DNA of 64,000 bases from Allolobophora icterica (Eukaryota > Annelida > Clitellata > Crassiclitellata > Lumbricidae). Below are positions 32,874 to 46,200 of this stretch, one piece after another. Location of the stretch: contig OY744605.1 of NCBI GenBank assembly GCA_963556255.1, positions 9,925,826 through 9,989,825 of the forward strand, in the 5' to 3' direction. The position numbers and the translations under genes were made by a program. The number at the start of each line of letters is the position of its first letter. Positions within the stretch are counted from its first letter, which is position 1. A model generated the notes under the pieces. The model searched no databases. It saw nothing but the letters and a program-made list of their open reading frames with translations, and was not told where the DNA came from.

Positions 32874-34409
32874 GGGTAAAATAGGGTAATTTCGGCACCT
32901 TAAGCAATTTCTTCAATATTTAAAATGCTATCACATCTGTAGGACACATTGAAGTCTCCACAGTTTGCTGCAACCCTCTGCTATGAAATGGCGGCTTCAA
33001 ACTGTGAATCGTCTCTCATAAATTTGTGTTATAACATGCGAAGTGAAGGCATTCAAAAGCCGAAATTACCCACAGGGTAGGGTAATTTCGGCCTCAGGGT
33101 ATTGTAATTTCGGCAGGGGTGACGAAATTAACCGATATGAAAATTACCATACATTTGTGACTAGCTAAATTGAGCAGATAGGCATAAACTATGAATGTAT
33201 ACCTATGGGGGCATATATACCTGCATTTGTTTACACTCTACAGTCAGTGACTGTAACACGCAATGCTATGTTTAGCTTATATTTATTAAAAATTCCCAAA
33301 CTGTTCAAACATACCCGAGTCATAGTAGATTAGTGTGCAATTGGACGGCGAGTGAAGGCCGCTGCCATCACTGCTGTCGACTATAATTAATTGCAATTCA
33401 TCGATGTACCTGTCGACTTTAGATCTGTCTACTCCGATACTTTAATTCTGCATTGAAGTCGGCTCTCCTACCCATACGGATAACTCTCGATGGCTTTAAT
33501 GAATCCAGCAAGCCAGTTACCGTCGTTAACTTGGTGCTCAATTCCATTAATTTCGCAATAACTGAACACTAGTTCTCTGACGACCTTCGGTGAGAGACCA
33601 GTTTGTCGGACATGAAAATCAAAACTTCCGACAGCTCTTTCTCCTGATCGTCAGTTAAATGGTTGGTCGACAGCACTGTCCACGCAAGCTCTTTTCAGAT
33701 AGTCCTGAAGAGTTTGGCGTGGATTTCCAAGCTGTTTAGCGACCATTTTCTTTGATCGCTCTTCAACAAGCACAGCCTTTAGGCTACTGCTAACCTAATG
33801 CATTGTTTGACCACTGAACATATCGTCCACATTTAGGCTTGGCTCAGTTATCCCACCCAATCATCCATTTTATCTGTGCAAATACTTATGCGTTTTAACT
33901 ATGCAACGGATGCTGACAGAATTAAAAAGTCTATTCAAACGTTGCCAACTGAAGTAAGACAGAATGGTAATTTCGGCACTACCTTAGAGCAAATTTCGGC
34001 AGTGCCGAAATTAGAAAAGAGTTCAATGCCGAAATTACCTCATCGATAGGCATTATTCTGACCGTACATAGAAAAAATAATCGGCTGCTATACACTTTGT
34101 ATTCGCTCAGGGTTCTGAAGAGCAATATTTAAATGTGGAGAAAAACCATTGCATTTATTTTTAAGAGCGATACTAAATTTTTAGCAACGATGTGTCTGAA
34201 GTGATATACAGTTAACAAAATGCCTCAAAACGAAAATGACTCACCAATCGTGGTAAAAATGCGATTCTAACCAGGTTTTATAACTTTTTCTATATTATAG
34301 CGTCCAGACCGATGACGTCTCACCATACAGCTTTATTGCTGCACGATATTTTCTCGGCTACTCGGGGGTGCCGAAATTACCTCCATGCCGAAATTACCCC
34401 ACTTTACCC
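32874..34409. mobile_element. Pogo-like transposon with TAATTTCGGCA iterons
   Basis: Ends GGGTAAAATAGGGTAATTTC / GGGTAAAGTGGGGTAATTTC, flanked by TA at 32872-32873 and 34410-34411. TAATTTCGGCA or its complement recurs near 32890, 33065, 33083, 33110, 33968, 34000, 34030, 34370 and 34387. It contains a broken transposase at 33430-33830. The element is nested in the hAT element 32167-34670. Confidence 0.8.
33430..33830 (-). pseudogene. Pogo/Tigger-like transposase fragment
   Basis: The minus strand encodes SKKMVAKQLGNPRQTLQDYL, a psq-type helix-turn-helix, then DDQEKELSEVLIFM and, after frame changes, LSPKVVRELVFSYCEINGI and GNWLAGFIKAI, as in the CENP-B-like DNA-binding part of pogo/Tigger transposases. 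Stops and frameshifts break it, and no DDE core is left. Confidence 0.7.
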
Positions 34410-34864
34410 TAATGGCCAATTGCTACAGAAAAACAAGTAATGATGATACACTATTACACTGCTTAGGTACTGTATGGTAACCTCAGCAAATATTGCATGG
34501 CCCATAATACTGATACATCACAATACAATACTTTAAGAATAATTAGTAATTAGTCACTTTATTAGTCACTAATTATTATAAATTAGTGACTGTGCCAGGG
34601 GGGAAACTTTCCCCCCCTGGCACAAATTGGAAGCAGTATGATTCCTTCCCCCCCTACGTAGTAGGCCCTGTCCTGAATTTTAGTTCGGGGTCACCAGTGG
34701 CGGCGCTACCATGGGTCGCGGCAGGTCATTTGACCTGCCAATTTTACTCTTGACCTGCCTTATGACCTGCCTATTTTACTCTTGACCTGCCTTAGGCGCT
34801 ACCTACTACCTACTGCTGCATAAAATTCTTTGGCATTTTCAATATTTTTTTTACATTTGAAACA

Positions 34865-35066
34865 TCAGCATCACCTTGTCACCTTGTGCTGTCAACTCTT
34901 GGAGCTCTAGCGATCGTCATGATAAACATTCTCCATTGCTTCCTATTCGAAGTCAGTTCCCTTAGTTCTTCCAGGTTCATGCCAGTTACATCGTGAATCT
35001 CATCCATCCATTTCTTCCTTAGGCGACCCCGTCTTTTCTTCCCCTCACCACAGGCCAACATCATTT
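34865..35066 (-). mobile_element. LINE ORF2 3' end
   Basis: The minus strand encodes KRRGRLRKKWMDEIHDVTGM, then NLEELRELTSNRKQW and ends APRVDSTR, a common retrotransposon C-terminus. It lies in a block present only in copy 1. Confidence 0.8.
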
Positions 35067-35289
35067 CCTTTTAATCAGCATCATCAGCATCAGTGCCATA
35101 AAATCACTAATGCAATTACTAGATCTAAACGACTTTTCCACGTTTTATCAGAACTTCCCAAACTTTAAAGATTAGTAAAGTAACTAAAGTTTAACGTTTT
35201 AGTTGATGAATTGTTTCAAATTTGAATATGCTACAGTTGGGCTAAAAGCGTTCAATAATAATTTTCTTCGTTTTATATAGGCTTCTACC

Positions 35290-36340
35290 AAAGTTTTGAT
35301 CAACTACAGCCGCCGCTTTCGTTGGATAACCAATATGCCTTTCGGCCGACAGGCTCCACAACGGCTGCATTGGTCTCTATTATCCATCACGTCACAGACC
35401 TACTTCGCACGAACGATTATGTAGTCGTTATATCTATGGATATAACTAAGGCACTTGACTCAATCCGGCATACGGCAATAACCAAAAATGGGACTACAGA
35501 TGCCGGATTGTATCTACAACTGGATCTTAAACTATCTAACTGGAAGAAGCCATGTTACGCAGTTTGGAGGTCAAATGTCAACCGTCAAGAAAATAAATGC
35601 AAGTTTGGTCCAAGGATCCGTGTTTGGTCCAGTTGGCTTCATAATTAGGCACATCAGACCTTCACTCGGTTAATACTGAAAACCGTCTCCTTAAAAATGG
35701 CGACGATACATATTTACTTATTGGAACTCGATCCATCGGAACGGCTCGGGTTGAACTGAACCGCATCATCCAATGGGCTGCAAACAAGAACCTAAAAATA
35801 AACCATTCAAAAACCAGGGAAATAGTCGTCGTCGGCCCTCGGAGTGCCTCTCTCGCATTTCAGCCTTCAGTGACTGGAGTTAAAAGAGCAACAACAATTA
35901 AGATCTTGGGAGTAACAATAGGAGAGAAACTCTATGTCGCTGCGCATGTGGATGGAATTCTAAGATCTTGTTCATCTTCACTATACGCACTAAGAACGCT
36001 GCGGGATCATGGGATGCAGAAAAGAGCCTTACACGCGGTCTGGCGTGCCACCACTGTAGCCAAATTAGGCCTAATGTATGCGTCACCGGCATGGTGGGAA
36101 CTTCTGAGTAACTGTTCTACTGAGCATGCTCGACTGGAGCGGTTCCTTGGTCGGATGGTGCGGGCTGGGTTTCTTCCTGCTGATGCCCTTTCGCTGGACA
36201 GAATGGCTGACGCAGCAGACGAAACTCCGTTTAGGGCTATACTATCTAACAAGCAGCATGTTTTGCGATCGCTATGCACTGAAAGGGAGGACACAGGGCA
36301 CACTTTGAGACCTAGATTGCATCCGTTTGCCTGACCCTAC
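35290..36340 (+). mobile_element. LINE reverse transcriptase relic
   Basis: The plus strand encodes YAFRPTGSTTAALVSIIHHV and VVVISMDITKALDSIRHTAI, then in another frame QGSVFGPVGF, and finally IKILGVTIGE...LMYASPAWWELL. The DITKALD segment replaces the usual D-x-x-KAFD. Several frameshifts make it non-functional. Copy 1 only. Confidence 0.85.
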
Positions 36341-36402
36341 CTACTGAAATTCTATGGCTGGTGTCGACCAGTTAAGATTTCACACCACTTGTTATGATTT
36401 AG

Positions 36403-37923
36403 GCGTCAGTTGCAAATTCTAACCCATGGTGCTATATGGGCATGTTCAGAGTCGGTAGTCTCTATATTTGAAGCTGGGATCAAAAAATAGCAATCCTCTT
36501 CATATATGAATAATCGGTTTCCTGTATGGAGCAATTTTAGTCCAGAAATGATAGTCGAAAAGTTGACCGGCCCAAGTCCTGACCCCAGTATGATGCTTGC
36601 ATTAATACATTTATATGAGGAAGCTAGCTGCAATCCGTGAAAAATCACGGTATTAAACACTAAAACTAAGCACTTAATTAAACACTTACCAACTGTTAAG
36701 ACAAGGGTTAGTTTGAAAGATAACTACAGAATCATTTACGTAAGAGTCGGTAATATATTTGGCCGTGTGCAGACTGTTTCTTGATGATTTCTCACTACCT
36801 AGGCCCTATATGTTTCTCTGTCTGTCTACCTTACTGTCTATATATAGCCTTCTTTGTATTGGTGCGGCTCCTTTTCTCTTCTATCCCTTTGGCCCTCTTT
36901 GCTTGCTTACACATTGTCCAGGGGTCGGTAGGTCAGGTGGATCCGTATTCCTGCCTACATTTTGCAGGCAGACCTCCGGGCTACGCCCGGAAGCTGGGTC
37001 CTGGCGGGGCCTTTCCCGCCTTAACTGGACCGATGTACATTAGGGACTCAGCCAACCGGGCTATGCCCGATAGCGCGGTGCTGGTGGGAGAGGGCGGGCT
37101 TCGCCGCCTTTAGCCTATGGGCCAAAGTTACGCGAATAACAGACGGGACATAGGAAATTATATGTCTTGATGATTCCACAAAACTTGGTATAATGCACTC
37201 GAATAAGTAGCAATGCAAGTACCCAGTTGTAAATAAAATCGGGAATTAACATGGAGGCTATTTGCACGGCAAGGCAATCATGCTTTAGGCCAACTATGCC
37301 GAAAGCTTTGGCAAATTCTAACGATTTCAAGCGGGCATACGGCTCATATTTGACAGTTTCTAGAAGCCTAAATGATGGATTAAAGAAATCAGCGCCGCCG
37401 AAGTCGACCCAGTTGGCCTGAAGGCATACTGGTTTCAATAAGACAATTTTACGCAGGACTAGCTACGACTGGATAGTAATAAATTTGCACCACAAATCTT
37501 TCAAAAAGTTTGCATAAGACAGGTGTGTAGGCCTATTGGTCGGTAATCGGCCTCAGAAACTGGGCTCGAATTCTTTGGGACGGGGTATTTTACTTTCATT
37601 CCACTGTGGAGGCATATATGACTCAGTTAATGACTTCTTATAGAGGTAAGATATTGTAGCTACCAGTAGATGTGCCATACTTGACAAGAGCCATGACGGA
37701 AGCCCATCTGGCCCCTCAGACGTGCCGCGAATGGACGTTAGGGCAGAATAGACATGGTAGTCTTCAATTTCCGCCACATCGGCAGAGGTGACTGTTGTTT
37801 AACAGCAGTCCATACTGCTGGTCCGTGGATGCTATGCAGTAGTGTTGATTGAGGCTGTTGGTCAATATCTTTCATCTGCTTTAACAACACCTGTTTCTCG
37901 ATCATCATCTGTACTTGAAACAA
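36403..37923 (-). mobile_element. Decayed LINE reverse transcriptase, older than the duplication
   Basis: RT pieces in order on the minus strand: GTSEGPDGLPSWLLSSM (37777-37553), LEFAKAFGIVGLKHDCL with IPDFIYNWVL (37438-37115), and GSGLGPVNF with LFIYEEDCYF (36660-36406). The last piece matches 54404-54743 in copy 2, where it reads LFVYADDCYF. The EEDC change removes one catalytic aspartate. Confidence 0.8.
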
Positions 37924-39564
37924 ACGTCGACATGTTCTGCTGATAAAATTCCTTCATATACTTCACAAGCACCTGTTCCTCGTCATTTCTAATAAACAAG
38001 CCAGACCACGGACACAGCTGGGGAAATTGAAAAATTCGCCATATAGAAAGATGAAAAAGAGCTGGCCAATTAGTAACAATAAATGCTAATATGATTGCAA
38101 GTTAGCATATATATGCAAGTAAAGGTTACTTAGGCCCTAGTAACGACTTGTGAGGTAAATAACATTGGTTAAATAATATAGCTTGAAAACTTTGACCAAT
38201 TTTAAATGGTAAACTAGATTTGAAAACATTGGCTTCATTTTACATAAATTTTAATCTTAACTCTTCCCCAAACTTTCTTACAAAACCGCTTGTGAGAACG
38301 GCGTCGATGAAAATTTTAAGAAAATTAGTGGAGAAAAATTAATTGAGAACTATGCACTGTTTGCTGGGTAACGATCTCTGAGAAGTACACATTCTATCGT
38401 AACGTTGCCCGATAGTGCTATCAAATTTGGAAAGGTAACCATACGGCTTCTAGCATTCACATCGCTTAGTCTCCTTTCTCCCATTACATTGAGCTGATAT
38501 CTATAAATTTTATGTACTTACGCAAGTGATATGATACAAATAACTACATGCCTTCCTAAACCCCATTTTGCCTTATAAATATTCTCATTAATTTTTATTC
38601 AATTTTTTGTCCATTCAAAGCCACTCGAGTCAAGAAATACATATACCGATGATTCCATCGTTCTGCATATATGAGACATTCACATTGCTCGAATTGGCAT
38701 TGCATTATCTTCTACGAACACCCTGCTCTTTAGGTCCTTCATAGTAGCAGTAATAATCTAGCTTAGGCTTTATAATAAATTTTTTATTTTATAAACTGCT
38801 TCTGTTCCAAAGGTATGGGTGATACATTTGCATGTGTTCTTGTCAGATGTAAATTAAGGCTACTTACTTTATTTACTTATCTACTTATTTATTTACATAC
38901 ATATACTTGCTTATGCGCCAGTTTAGAAAGTTCTCAGAACATTGCTATCAAGCCTGGAGGATCATTTGACATGGACATGGTAAGCCAGCCACAGGAAATA
39001 TAGTGTTAATTTACCGACCACTGAAGGATGTAGAGCTGAGTGATCATCAATCCAACTACTAACGCCACAGTTACACAATTAGTTGTCCCATCCAGATTGC
39101 GAACTGATGCGAAACTAACCAAAAAATCTGCTCTGATATAACGCTGGCCCTAATCGGGTCTCTTTGACTCGGTTTCTCAGTGGTGCTGAAAATAGTAAGA
39201 GATTTACCTTAAGGCCTACATTGAATAGTAAGTACCTTGCTCAACGTAACCTAAATTTACTTTTCCTTCCAGGGTCGTTACAACAACACCATGTATCCAC
39301 AGACTTTGTTTTCAGTTTGTTTCTTCGCAAAATCTACACAAATTATTTAATATTAAACTTTTTCAATTTCCTGAAATCACAGAAGTTGGACGTTGGCAAG
39401 AATGCACAAAAAAGTAATATTTTAACTAGTCAAAACAAAAGAAAACAAAACAAAAGGCCATCATGAAAGTAACCAACATAGACCTACACCAAACATATTA
39501 TTTCTGTGTTTGTCTAGATTCTCTACATAACACATTAAATAATCGACCAAGTTTCAACAAGCTT
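37860..39564. other. Junction of the two units and 3' flank of copy 2; no gene
   Basis: From about 38330 the sequence matches the start of the window, so the duplication junction lies in or near 37860-38330. The intact insertion target AACATATTATTTCTG is at about 39504-39518. I see no coding region before the exon 8 stop at 39565. Confidence 0.6.
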
Positions 39565-39848
39565 CTACCTAAAGTAGATCAAGTACTCAGGGTACACTTG
39601 GGTATAGAAGTATATGACGAAGATCTTCGGATTGATTACGTTGTCAACTGTACAATCATACTTCATGGTTGAGCTTCCTGGTTTTGATGGTGGCACAATC
39701 ATACTCTGGTTACCCACTGCGTACTCTCCCGTTAGAACTTTGCACTGGTAGACATGCTTGTAACCATTTGCATCTGGTGCAGAATATGTATTTTGCGCCG
39801 AGTGGCTGAAGTTCTTGGCAAAGTTGACGCCTTTTCCGTAAAGAAATC
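39565..39848 (-). CDS. Copy 2 exon 8: end of ART domain, GVNFA in place of GVYFA
   Basis: Acceptor TTAACAG|GATTTC; 284 nt ending at TAG (39565). It encodes LYGKGVNFAKNFSHSAQNTY, YKHVYQCKVLTG, a P-rich loop, KYDCTVDNV and KIFVIYFYTQVYPEYLIYFR. Asn891 replaces the triad tyrosine. Ile958 is the mono-ART-type third residue. Confidence 0.9.
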
Positions 39849-41512
39849 CTGTTAATTAACAAAAGTACGAAACAGTGCTCTTATAGCTTTATTTCTCAGT
39901 TTTGAAACATGCTCAAAGTAATAAACTTACGAGCGTACATGAAAGGAATGTTGAGTATAGGGCTGTACCTAATAGGTGATTATCACTATTCGGACGAATA
40001 CGAATAATATGACCAACTATTTGGTCGAATACGAATACGAATAGTGTACAAAACATTCAAAATTTCAAATATAAGAAAAAGTATTAGTTCAGTAAATTTA
40101 ATACATAAATTAAAAGTAAGCTTAAACAGTTAACTGCATGTAATTTTTGCATCCTTCTTCCGGTTTATGTAAACTAGGAATGGAACTAATTTAAGTAAAC
40201 TTAGAAATTTTCACTTACTTAATAACGTTTACTACACTCGCTATAGCAGCCTCATATGCAGAAACAGATGTCACGTGACCACTATTCGTATTCGGTCCGA
40301 CCGCTACTATTCGGCCGATTACCGAATAGCTATTTGGCCCTCTATTCGGCCCCGAAACGAATACGAAGCGAATGCTCGGTACAGCCCTAGTTGAGTAATT
40401 GCAATATGAAAATTCAAGCAATGATACATGTAGATTTGAGTGTTAACGTTCCTCATCATAAAACTGTACTCAGTTATGGGTAATAGTTAACAAAAACGTT
40501 GCTAACTTTTAGCTAAATTAAAAATTTTTAGTTAAGGATGACACGTTTTAGTTAAAACCATAGTTTAACTATAAAATGTAGTTGCCACCCAAAACGTTTA
40601 ACTAACAAAATCAGCAATATACAACTATTTTTCCACAATGAACATTGAACCTGTCAACAAAAACCATTTTAGCATTGCTTGTTTTAGCATTAACAGCCTG
40701 GGTTTCAAATTCATACACTACTTACAGTACGCCTGTAATTGTATGCCAGAACAGTACACATTGCAGAGTTTGAACGTGAAGTTGTCTTGACGCTCTGCAT
40801 TATTACTTTTCACTTAATCTCTGTTATTGTGAAAATGTTTATCGTAAGAATTTGGAAAAAAGATGTAAAAGTTTAACTACTTTTTTAGTTTAGTTAACTA
40901 ATTTCCAAAACCAGTTGCCAACTTTAGTTAAACTATTATTTAGTTGGAAAATAGTTTCAGTTTAACTAAAAAAATAGTTTAGTACCCATTACCGCACATT
41001 GCATTGTTGCTTTATATTAAATCACATCGCATCACATCGCACCACATAACTTTGTCTTACATTAATTGCATCACATCACGTCACTTTGCAATGGATCGCA
41101 TTGCAACGCATCACATTACAGACTGTGCATTGTAAAAGTGGACTTTGTTTAGAATCGAAGTTGTGTATGAACTTGTTCGACAGTAACGAAGCATAATGTA
41201 CTGTAAAGAAATGAAGCGAAGAAATTTGTATGAAATTCTTGAGAACAGTCTTATCTTACAACTCACAGTAATAGATATAATGACAGGCTATCGTATTGTG
41301 TATGATTGTATCAATGACTGAACTAGAGAAAATTTATCCAAAAGTCTATGAATTCTTTACTCTATGTTTAACATAACTTGGGACTAAAACTGAGATAATG
41401 TATATGCTTCTACTGAAGAATGTCTCGTGCACGGGTTTATAATCATTTAAAACTTTTCTCATCTGCTGGGTCTTGGCTAGCAGCACTTCGGAGTAGATGT
41501 CTCGAAGAGGTG

Positions 41513-41544
<32 letters not shown>

Positions 41545-43169
41545 CACCTCATATATACAAGGTGTAATATATATTATATATATTTAAGCTATGAATTAAT
41601 TTAGGACTCTGTAATGAATCGGTTTTATTGGAACACGTAGTGCAAAATTTATAGTTATTAATATATTAACTATGAACAAGCATAACTATGTCAGCACAGA
41701 TGAATGCTGACTGGCATTGATTTATGGTTTGGTTAAAAAATTCTCCCTATAAAGCGACGTAAGACTGAACTGGGAAACTTGCTTTAAAAATGTTTTCAAC
41801 TTACCATGTTTTCTACAGTTGGTTCGGTTAAACCCACATCGGCTGATACTCTCCAAAGTAAATGCATTGGTGCCACGCCAGAGCGTCATCTCATTCAGAA
41901 CGCCTGGATTTGCTGCATCCATCGCTGCCTTACGTAGAACGTACTGTTTGTAAAGCATTTTGTTCTGGATGCGCTCAATCTGTAGAATGAAAACATAAAC
42001 ACTTTAACCTATTCTCACAAATCAAGCATTACTTTTTTGTGTGTATTTTTTTCTGTGTTTGAATGATGCATGTTTGTGTGTTTGTATTTATGTATCTATG
42101 TATTTATGTGTGTATCTATATATACATGTATGCAGGTATCTATGCAGGCAAGTATGTATGCATGCATGCGTGTATGCATGAATGTATGTATGTGTGTATG
42201 TATGTATGTATGTATGTATGTATGTATGTATGTATGTATGTGCGTATGAAAGTATTACGCTAAGTGCCGTCAAAAGGCTCTGCACGCTCTTCTAGCTGGT
42301 CTAATTAATTACGTTTTAAAATCAGTTTGAACAAGCAAGCCTAACAGAGTTATATGCAAGCATTCAGCAGTCATGTGCAGCAGAAGAGGAAGGCCTAAGA
42401 CACGAGGAAGGCTCAAGTCAATGTATGGAGGCGCGACTCCTGCAAATCCCCACAAGCAGAGGTGTTAAACAATCCCTGACCCGATTGACTTGAGCCAGAA
42501 CATAAAGCTTCTTGATGGAAGTCGGTGCGATGCCGACCAACAGGGTCCGCCCTAGAAGTAGGGCCTTAACCTTTATTCATTCTTCGACGGAGAGGGGGTG
42601 GTGGAGCGTGTCCTTCATAAAACCTTATATATAATGATTTAGTATTGCAGATTGAGCTCTTCCAAAAAACGATTTGATGACTGAACTTTAGCAGATTGGC
42701 CAGTAGTCAAGGACCGATTGATGCTGACGAATTTTGAACTTTGGCAGGCCTGAAAGGATGGAATTAAATAGTCAAAACGCGTCAGATTAAAGAATGTACG
42801 AGCATCTATGTAATAACAACAATCTTCGTTTATTAATTGAAACTGACAAGTACGCAGTAAGATTACATGATACAGTAGCAGCAGACGATAAAAAGTTTAA
42901 CAGGAGTCGAATTTAACAGTACGGCAGTTATGCAAGGCGCCCATCTGTACTTCTGCTCATTTTACAATCGCCACCTAGAAAATGAAGGCTAAGTCAACCA
43001 CATGGAGCTAGCGGGTATCAAACCCGCGTCCCTCTGATCTTCGTTCCAGCGTGTCACAATTCTCTGGCAATAAACGACAGATTGCGCCGAATGACCGTAA
43101 CTGATCATAGCAGAACCTGCAGACAGAGAGACAAACAAACAAACAGACACACACACAGGAGAGAGAGAC

Positions 43170-43220
<51 letters not shown>

Positions 43221-46200
43221 GACAGACAGACAGACAGAGAGAGAGAGAGTTCATGTTGTCAGCCATAGTTTATAGTTCTCCGCTCTCTAGCACACCCAAG
43301 TCGCGGATGACAAGCTGTTGGTTCCAGTCAGGAAATCGCGACATAACGGCTTCCTCGTGAATACCTAAGCGCGCATGTTGTGTGCCAGATGTAATGCGTA
43401 TTCATCAGGTTCAACCGGACCCGATTGGAAGACACAAATGACTCTACTTCTGCCACGGTTTCCTGCGTGGACGACGCACTGGAAAGTGCAGTGGATGGGT
43501 AATAGGATCTCTACAGTTGAATGTCGTCGGTGTACTGGTGTACCTGCGCTCCCAGAGCATTGCAGACATTGGTCGAATCGGACGTGTACAGCAAGTGCAG
43601 TAGCGGACCGAATACTACCCTGAGACCTGTTAATATATAGATCGAATGAAACTAGTGTCCAAGACTTACAGTGTGAGCCATTGTCACCATCATCATTCGT
43701 CCTTCCTGATGTCCACCATAGATTCCATATGAGGTGCTCTGAAGCTTGATATATATATGTCGAACGCCGAAGTAATATCAAGGAGAGCAACCAGCGTGAG
43801 TCAGTGGTTTCGCAGATGTCCGAGATCAGTTTGAGCGGAACCGCTACCGTACAATTAATTTCCCTTCCTGAAGGATTGTCTGCCGATTGTAGTTTCGGCA
43901 CAAGATCGCATACACTTACCGAACCACAACCCTCTCGATTGCCTTTGATAGGATGTAAGGTTCTAAAATGGTCTGTAGTTGTTGAATTTCTTTGAATCCA
44001 ACCCCGGCTTCTTCAACGAAGGTAAAAGTATGCGGGTTTTTGATCTGCTGGTGGAACTTATTCAGACAATTATGATTTGCCGAGATGCACAAAGAAATGC
44101 AGCAGGTCGTCAACAGATTCTTGAAGTATGAAGGCTGGTAAAAGGTATTATACGGTTATACCTACCTGTAACACCTTTGCCTGGGTAATTAGTGCAAATA
44201 ATTGTTGTACTGGGGAAACATGTTTCAAAATTTAAGCGCATTTGTTTTATTTAAACTGATTAAGTCCAATGTCTTTCTTACCTTAATAATTTGGTTGACA
44301 GTACTTTCAGCTGTGGACAAGACGGTCTTTTCAACGTCTTTGTATTCCTGATCACTTGCTTTGAGCTGAATTGTTTTGAAATACTCGTCAATTTCCATCG
44401 TTTCCCAATTCACAGGAACATCCATTTCTATTAAGTAGACGAAGATGAACGCACAAAACAATCTGACCCAAAACAAATTTGGTTAATTCAAGAAACAAAA
44501 TACCACAACAGGCCAATTTTCTCCCTTGAATTTCAATATAGAATTGCACTGCGCTATTTGGTGATAGCTTTACATGAATGCACAGGTTTTTTACTTTTGT
44601 TCTCAACGAATTTTAAACTCAAATAGGTTGGCGCAGACAGCGATTTTCCGAGGTACTATATAGGCGCTTTAGTAATAATCTAGATATGGTATCAAGAAGA
44701 TTACTCATAGAGCATACTGTAAGAAGCAACCAAGGATATAAAGTATTAATTCATATTTAGCCATGGTAGAGGAGAGTAGATTCCCAGGACCTTATTTTGA
44801 TTTTCGCTATTAAATTTTAACCCAAGTCTTCAAGGGTTGTCACACAGAGTTTGTTTAGTAGGCTCTAACCTGTAATCATTAGGTCATAGATCCAGTGCAC
44901 AACCGAATGGATCAAGTTGTGTCATACACAACGTTACAGAGTTTGTTAGTTGTCATTTGGTTATTGGAAAATAAAACAAAGAATTCTTTGCCAGTTCGAA
45001 GAAGGAACGAGTTAACTACCTTTTGCTACACGCCTGACTTTGACGGAAGGCATTCCCCAGTTGGTCAGACATTCCGCCACCATTGTCTGGAAAGTCAGTC
45101 TGTACTTTTCGTTTCCTTCTTTCCACTCTGCGTACGGCCATCTATGTTTGTAGTAGGATCTTTCGATAATAGCGTTGGTTTCTTTAGAGTATTTAGAGAA
45201 AACACTTCCATCTTCATATTCCCAATCAGTCTAAACTTGAAAGAAGCACTCATTAAATGAAATTCTTAGGACCTCAGTGGAACTGGACAATAAGTGAGAC
45301 ATTCTAATGAACAATTTAACTTTTGACAGCTAAAGTGGTTTTAAACATCGGCAAAATTAAAACCTCGCCAACTGAATTTTTACAGTGCTTCTCCATAGAA
45401 CTATGATTCCCGACTACGACGTCACTTGAGGCGACCATCGATTGCTGTAATAACGCAGCAATAGAAATAGTTAGGTCAGAGTAGATCTATAATTGACAAG
45501 CGCCGTTTACATTTCTCTTTTGGAAACAAGTACAACGCAGCACAACTTATATTCCACAATGTGGATCAAATGTTAACCACACTACAAGTTAGCTTTTAAT
45601 ATGGAGTGATACCATTCTCTGATCATACTCAATAGCCTCTGGTTGAAACCAGGAAAGACGCAGTTCATCTTGGTAGGGACTAGCTGTAGTCGGTGCGTCT
45701 TCCTGGAATGAGTTGCATAGCAACTTTAGAAACGAACTTCTTCGTCAGTCTTTGCCCCTTTTCCGCAAGCGTTTGAAAACCATTATTTTTGATCGTGGTT
45801 TGGTGTTGTCTGGTCGGGAGTGTCTCTTAAACTGGCGCTATACAAATTCACGTTTACGATTACGAATCCAACACACAAGTAAATCAGTTCATTTCCATCC
45901 ATGGAATATAATACAACTAGAAATGTATATATCACCTTCTGAGTATGTGTTGAATATACTTCCAAAAGGCTAGTAGAGTTTCGCAAAAACAACAAGTTCG
46001 TACAGAGTTCCTGGTCAACATTGCACTTATTCTGGTGGATGTTGGTTTCCCGACTGGTTTCAACTAAAGCATTCAAAATTCACATTACATTTCATCAACT
46101 GCGCTTACTGGGTGTTAGAAAGCACTGCGTCTAAATATCCTACAGGGTGAGCACTGGAGTCTTGTTTTTTATATGCCACATACAGTACTCTCATCCGAAA

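Larger units (their letters stand above)
32167..34670. mobile_element. hAT-type element (TSD TCCTGAAT) hosting a pogo-like element
   Basis: 2504 bp with ends CAGGGCCTACTA / TAGTAGGCCCTG and exact TCCTGAAT copies at 32159-32166 and 34671-34678. The empty site in copy 2 is near 54402 (TCCTAAAT). About 970 bp remain after removing the nested element at 32874-34409, rich in CCCCTCC runs and with no transposase seen. Confidence 0.9.

Noticed and set aside
35870..36334. Host protein-coding gene of 154 codons
   Set aside because: The sequence (LGVTIGE..., YASPAWWELL) is the C-terminal region of a LINE reverse transcriptase continuing from 35322.
42985..43080. Functional tRNA gene
   Set aside because: A B-box/T-arm-like hairpin is present, but no acceptor stem or complete cloverleaf could be drawn. 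A SINE relic is more likely.
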